From assembly GCA_037176725.1 (NCBI GenBank), contig JAZBRS010000049.1, positions 15,332,001 through 15,396,000 of the forward strand: a DNA stretch of 64,000 nucleotides, read 5' to 3'. This document shows positions 59,484 through 64,000 of this stretch, piece after piece (position 1 is the stretch's first letter; each line of letters starts with the position of its first letter). The notes beneath the pieces are model-generated. The model did no database searches and was not told the DNA's origin. It was given only the letters and a program-made list of their open reading frames with translations. This DNA is from Posidonia oceanica (lineage: Eukaryota; Streptophyta; Magnoliopsida; Alismatales; Posidoniaceae). Both the position numbers and the translations under genes were made by a program.

Positions 59484-59860
59484 TTAGGTGCCCTTTCCTC
59501 GAGTGTAGCCTACACTCTCCCTGGGGATCGTCGTCTCATGATACGTGGGTTGGTGAGCGAGAGGTCCATGATGCTCCCAGGCAAAAGGGGAAATGACCTC
59601 TTCTCTGCCGACGCGTTGGCTCTATTCGTCACAATTAGGTGTCCTTTCATTGAATGTTGCCTACATTCTCGACAGAGACCATCATCTTGTGACCCAGAAT
59701 CAATGAACAATGAGTCCATCGATACCGTTGGCATTATTCGTCAGAATCAAGTGTCATTTCATTGAATGTTGCCTACATTCTCGGTGGGGACGATCATCTT
59801 CTGACCCGGGAGTTAGTGAACAGTGGGTTCGCTAATACCGTTGGCTTTGCCTTATTGACC
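59484..59860 (+). repeat. Diverged tandem repeat, about three copies of 110-150 bp
   Basis: Each copy holds ATTAGGTGYCCTTTC, a GTTGCCTACATTCTC-like segment and ends near CGTTGGC; starts lie near 59485, 59633 and 59745. Confidence 0.75.
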
Positions 59861-59864
59861 CGGT

Positions 59865-60225
59865 TATGCTCCGGGGATCTTTCTGCTGATTGGTTTTGCT
59901 TTGTTTGTCCGGTCGTGCTCCAGGGTTGCTTCATTTGTCCGGTCGTGCTCTGGGGTTTGCTTTGTTGTCTGGTTGTGCCCCGGGGTACCTGCTTTTGATT
60001 GGCTTGCTTTGTTTGTCCGGTTGTGCTTCAGGGTTTGCTTTGATGTTCCGGTTATGCTCCGGGGTTCTTTGCTTTGATGTCTCGGTTATGCTCTAGGGTT
60101 CTTTGCTTTGGTATCCCGGTTATACTCCGGGGATCTTTTCTTGGTTGCTTTGTTATCCCGGTTATGCTCCGGGGATCTTTGCTTTGATGCCCCGGTTATG
60201 CTCCGGGGATCTTTGCAGACTTGCC
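59865..60225 (+). repeat. Tandem repeat, unit about 31 bp, about eleven copies
   Basis: The unit is built on CCGGTTATGCTCCGGGGATC plus TTTGCTTTG; early copies read CCGGTCGTGCTCCAGGG. Confidence 0.88.
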
Positions 60226-60273
60226 GAGGGGATTACCCAAGGGGGCGAAAACAAAACATTTAAAAGACTTGAG

Positions 60274-60790
60274 CTGGATCAAACATCCAACACTCAGATA
60301 AAATGAGCTGGATCAGACATCCGACACTCAAGGATTGAGCTGGATTTATCCAACACTCAAGGATTGAGCTGGTTTATCCAACACTCAAGGATTGAGTGGG
60401 TTTATCCAACACTCAAGGATTGAGCTGGATTTATCCAATACTTAAGGATTGAGCTGGTTTATCCAACACTCAAGGATTGAGCTGGTTTATCCAATACTCA
60501 AGGATTGAGCTGGTTTATCCAACACTCAAGGATTGAGCTGATTTTATCCAACACTCAAGGATTGAGCTGATTTTATCCAACACTTAAAGATTGAGCTGGT
60601 TTTATCCAACACTCAAGGATTGAGCTGGTTTATCCAACACTCAAGGATTGAGCTGGATTTATCCAACACTTAAGGATTGAGCTGGTTTATCCAACACTCA
60701 AGGATTGAGCTGCTTTTATCCAACACTCAAGGTTTGAGCTGGTTTATCCAACACTCAAGGATTGAGCTGGATTTATCCAACACTCAAAGA
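60274..60790 (+). repeat. Minisatellite, unit 28-29 bp, about 18 copies
   Basis: The unit is GAGCTGGTTTATCCAACACT followed by CAAGGATT, with a one-base length variant (GGATTTATCC). Copies are head to tail without spacers. Confidence 0.93.
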
Positions 60791-60824
60791 TCTACCTTTA
60801 GGCGTTGGCCAAAGGGATAGAACT

Positions 60825-60985
60825 GAAAAAGACTCACCGGGGGGGTTGCCCAAGGGAGAAACTGAAATAAAACACACCGAGGGGATCACCCAAGGAAAAA
60901 CTGAAATAAAACACGCCGAGGGGGTCGCCCAAGGAAAAAATGATATAAAACACGCCGAGGGGGTTGCCTAAGGGAATAAAAGGAT
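60825..60985 (+). repeat. Second block of the 39-bp repeat family, about four copies
   Basis: The unit CCGAGGGGATCACCCAAGG followed by AAAAACTGAAATAAAACACG aligns with the 39-bp units at 58966-59240. A single related unit lies at 60223-60262. Confidence 0.85.
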
Positions 60986-61607
60986 ACTTCTTTGGCTTCG
61001 CTTTGTTGACCCCGTGGTGCTCCGAGATCTTCAAAAATCATGACGACCTCATCTCCATGTGCATTCTAGCTTGTAGAAACCTCTGGTATTGGAAAAAAAT
61101 TGATTTGAAAGCTTTCTGGCAAAATTCAGCATTTTAAGCTACTCTAAAGTATTGGATGCTACATACTTCGGCGTCCAACATATGACGCTAGAAGGCGTTG
61201 CGTTCAACATCTAACTGTCACCTGGGGTGTATGACGCTACCCTTTACTGCGTCCAACGTACGACGCAAACATCGATAGCGTCCAACATGTCGGGGTCTTT
61301 AACAGACCTCTCCGCCTTTCTTCCTTATTTTCCCGCTCACCACTCTCCTTCCTCTTCTTCTCCAGCAACGGCGGTGACTCATTCTGAATTTCCGAGCTTC
61401 TTCCGGCGTGAGGCGGCTCGCCCCTTTGATGGCTTGGACGACCGAAGCTAGGGCACGGCGACAGCGGTAGTGCGGATTCCGGTGAACCAGACCTGCGACC
61501 TTGAGCTCCGATGAACCTACTTTCTTCCCCTCTTCTCCTCCTCCTCATCATTCCAGATAGTGTTTTGACCTCTATTGGGTCTTTTTCAGTTTATGTTGAG
61601 ATTTGGT
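60986..61607 (+). other. Upstream region of the PMD gene with GCGTCCAAC motifs and a C/T-rich leader
   Basis: 61159-61290 has about five GCGTCCAAC or GTATGACGC motifs, including TGCGTCCAACGTACGACGCA, a near-perfect palindrome. 61290-61560 is C/T-rich with short frames, like a plant 5' leader. No TATA box is obvious. Confidence 0.4.
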
Positions 61608-64000
61608 AAAGCCTACATGAGGCCAAAGAGTTGGCATGGAGGGGGGATGGCCCATCGACGTTCGGCGAGTCTGGGCCAGCTCCGATGAGGGTGCCGGAGG
61701 CAGTCGGGATGATGGAGGAGGTGCCGGCAGTTGGGATGACGGAAGAGGTGGTGGCACCGGCAGACGTGCCCGAGGCAGCGGCATCGGCGGATGTGCCTGA
61801 GGCGGCAACCTGTGTCGTGGAGACTGAGGAGGTGGTGGCACAGGTAGACGTGCCTGAGGCGGCAGCTTGTGCCGTGGAGACTGAGGAGGTGGTGGCACCG
61901 GTAGACGTGACCGAGGCGGCAGCCTGTGCCGTGGAGACCAAGGCGTCGAGCGCCTCTGGTGGCTCAGAGGATTCTGATTCTTCAGCCACTCTCGGAGAGG
62001 ACTCAGAGGGGTCGGGGTCGAAGGAGGAGGTTCCTAAGGTGGTCCCCGCTACTACTGCCGGGGTGGCTGAGGATGACGGCTGGTACGTGAGCATCCAGGA
62101 CTTTGTTCGGCGGGAGGCAGAGGGCGACGCTGGTGCTCCTCCAGACTCTACGCGGGCTCATATACCCCATGACGAGGTACAGGCTTCGGCACCACACAGG
62201 GATGCGGCCTGGGCCGAGTTTGCAGTAGCCGCACTGGCAGCTAGGGGACAGGTAACCATATTTCCATTCAATTTCAAATATTATTTTTGTACACTTTGTT
62301 TGACAATTCTTCTCTCTCTTGCAGAGTTGGGCTCCCGCCGTTGTGCACTGTCACTGGGGTCAGGTCCTCAGGTGCTACCAGATGTTGGAGCCTTTCCAGC
62401 ACGAGTGGCTTCGGTAGATGGGGTTTGGACACTTCTTGTCCATTCCTCTCTTCCAGCTTGAGTTGGGACTTCTGGAGTCTACAGCTACCACCCTCATACT
62501 AGCTCTTTTGTGACCCGGGTTGGCGAGTTTGTCCTTTCACTGGAGGACATGGCCCGGCTGACTGGCCTACGGGTGACGGGACGTCCGGTGACTGGCCCAG
62601 TACACTCCGACTACACCTCTATGATGGCGGAGTTGGTGGGGAGACGGGTCGTCATATACGGGCCCCGCCTTTTTGTTACTACCTCGGCGGTTCAGCGCGT
62701 CGAGGACTCCCGAGAGACAGCGACGGAGCCTAGGGAGGACGCCGATCAGCAGCTTCGCGCCTTCCTTTTAATTCTGTTTGGGGACTTGCTATTCAGCCAC
62801 GCTACATCGCAGGTTTCAGCGGTGTTCCTGCCCCTGCTTGCCGACTTAGATCGGGTAGGGGAGTATGCTTGGGGAGCTGCGAGCCTGTCGTTCTTGTACA
62901 CTGTGCTCTTCAAGTTCTCCGTGGTAGTTCCCGCCAGCTTGGCGGGAACCCGCCATTCTTTCAAGTATATAAACTTTATTTGCTTATTTAAGCTTCAAAT
63001 ATTATTTACTTTGCATGCTCGACTGATGATTTGCTTTCTTTTCACTTGCAGATGTGGGTATGGGACCACTTTACTTTCATGAGGCCCATCCCACCTTCGG
63101 TTCCTGAGGCGGGGATCCCCTTCCCGCGTGGACTGCACTGGGATCAGGCTGCTCATGCACTTGAGGCGGTCATTGGCCACCGCTATGTCGGGCGTCTCTT
63201 CTTCGAGATGCTGGTTCCTGCCCAGGTAATATGCCCTTGCTGATATATTTATTCTTCTTTCGGTTTACTAATTCACTGTATGCTTTTCAGGTGATCTGGC
63301 ATCCTTACGCCGAGGGGGAGCACGAGGATGTCCCTGAGATAGCTCAGGACCGGACAGTTTTTGACCGAGACATCTGGCTCCACTGTTGGAACCATTGCCA
63401 CTTCCAGCAGATCAGCCGGGCACTTAGGCAGTTGGGGCGTCGGCAGATTCAACCTCAGGCCCACCCATTCCAAGTTTGGTGCGAGATACGAGGGGGAGGT
63501 GGACGTGCTCGCCACTGGGTTGACACCTATGGTCCGCAGTTGCAAGACTGGGTTCGAGGCGGCTCCACCACTCTTGTTGACGCGACCGCTGAGGACAAGC
63601 TGGCTTGGGCCAGGTGGATGGATGACCGGTTTAGCGAGCTCATGGTCTTCCATCGCTCTCATTTTCTGGGGCGGTCGTACCTTCCCATGGGTGACACCGC
63701 TCCAGATGTGGCAGCGATGGCTGTGGGCGAGCTACAGGAGTCCGTCCGCTCTTACAGGATTCAGATGGAGATAGCGGTGAGTATTTAGCTTTATGTTTGT
63801 ATTGCCTGTATTTCTTGACAGCTAACTTGCTTGGACCTTGTCCCTTGCAGCTGAGGACTACTGACGAGTATAGTCAGCGCTAGCGCGACCTGGTTAGGCA
63901 CGTTGTCGAGCTAACCGAGGAGGTTGAGCGTTTGCGAGCCTCTGCTTCTCAGGTTTGCATTTATTTTTATAGCATAGTTGTTTGCCTTGAAAATTATGCT
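61608..64000 (+). pseudogene. Plant mobile domain (PMD, MAIN-like) gene, at least five exons, broken, running off the edge
   Basis: Exon 1 (to 62251; first ATG in frame 61685) is Glu/Ala/Val-rich with a 19-residue repeat (57 bp, two full copies) and ends DFVRREAEGD...FAVAALAARGQ. Exon 2 (62325-about 62965) starts SWAPAVVHCHWGQ and carries the PMD signature GEFVLSLEDMARLTGLRVTG followed by RPV. Exon 3 (63052-63225) starts MWVWDHFTFMRP, exon 4 (63291-63776) has FDRDIWLHCWNHCHFQQISR, and exon 5 (63851-63952) is coiled-coil-like. Introns have good GT-AG ends except after exon 2, where AAG|TATATA seems to lack one G. A TAG at 62415, a frame slip near 62476 and a TAG at 63881 make it a pseudogene. 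PMD proteins occur both as host nuclear proteins (MAIN, MAIL1) and inside Ty3/gypsy and Mutator elements. The surrounding arrays favour a transposon-borne copy. Confidence 0.75.

Noticed and set aside
60274..60790. CRISPR-like array
   Set aside because: Units of 28-29 bp are directly head to tail with no unique spacers, and the context is a plant genome; it is a minisatellite.
61591..62094. Minus-strand Ser/Thr/Ala-rich frame opposite PMD exon 1
   Set aside because: It mirrors the plus-strand 19-residue repeat. Plus-strand splice sites and the downstream PMD exons fix the coding strand.

Overview
This is nuclear DNA of a flowering plant, most likely a eudicot with a large repeat-rich genome. 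The evidence is the mix of plant-specific mobile DNA: a Tekay/Del-type Ty3/gypsy chromovirus, long Tat/Ogre-type LTRs starting TGTAGACACC, a SIRE-type Ty1/copia element, a TNP2-type CACTA transposon, hAT-like MITEs, an Au-like SINE and a plant mobile domain (PMD) gene. I found no intact host gene. Host-derived material is limited to a short CSB/CHR8-like helicase remnant and one or two unidentified exon-like pieces. Every element coding region I could read carries stops or frameshifts, so the window is best read as a nested graveyard of transposable elements. Layout, left to right. 1-5835: 5' part of a Tat/Ogre-type element in minus orientation (internal region 1-2128, LTR 2129-5835), inserted in the RNase H gene of a SIRE-type copia element. 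5836-9665: 3' half of that copia element (RNase H end, extra ORF, polypurine tract, 3' LTR). 9666-10532: unassigned pyrimidine-rich sequence. 10533-42756: one old CACTA element (TNP2 gene, then a Transposase_24-like gene). Two solo Tat-type LTRs (13219-15880 and 16072-18687) interrupt its TNP2 gene. A 16.8-kb Tekay element (24605-41433, target duplication CATTT) sits in an intron of its second gene, and the Tekay integrase is itself split by a 6.1-kb solo Tat-type LTR (31402-37516, target duplication CACGG). 42757-47309: exon-like fragments, a CACTA-like end and a minus-strand solo Tekay LTR (target duplication TTTGG). 47310-49685: helicase fragment, MITE, SINE. 49686-50943: a copia remnant whose primer binding site is joined directly to reverse transcriptase. 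50944-57624: two Tat-type LTRs head to head in opposite orientation. 57625-64000: a tandem-repeat-rich region leading into a multi-exon PMD pseudogene that runs off the right edge. Insertion order read from the nesting: CACTA first, then the two solo LTRs and Tekay inside it, then the LTR inside Tekay. Separately, SIRE was hit by the left Tat element, and the second copia by the right-hand Tat LTRs. The observations I rate highest are: (1) a 116-nt GT-AG intron-like segment between gag and protease of the Tekay element, whose removal joins the two reading frames and whose retention gives an in-frame stop; (2) a conserved splice-donor-like site in the Tekay LTRs paired with an acceptor just before the gag ATG; (3) a 13-bp CpG-containing motif shared by the unrelated copia and gypsy LTRs, together with arrays of CpG palindromes in several families; and (4) the PMD unit with its cluster of related tandem arrays. 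All calls come from reading the sequence; no database search or alignment was run.
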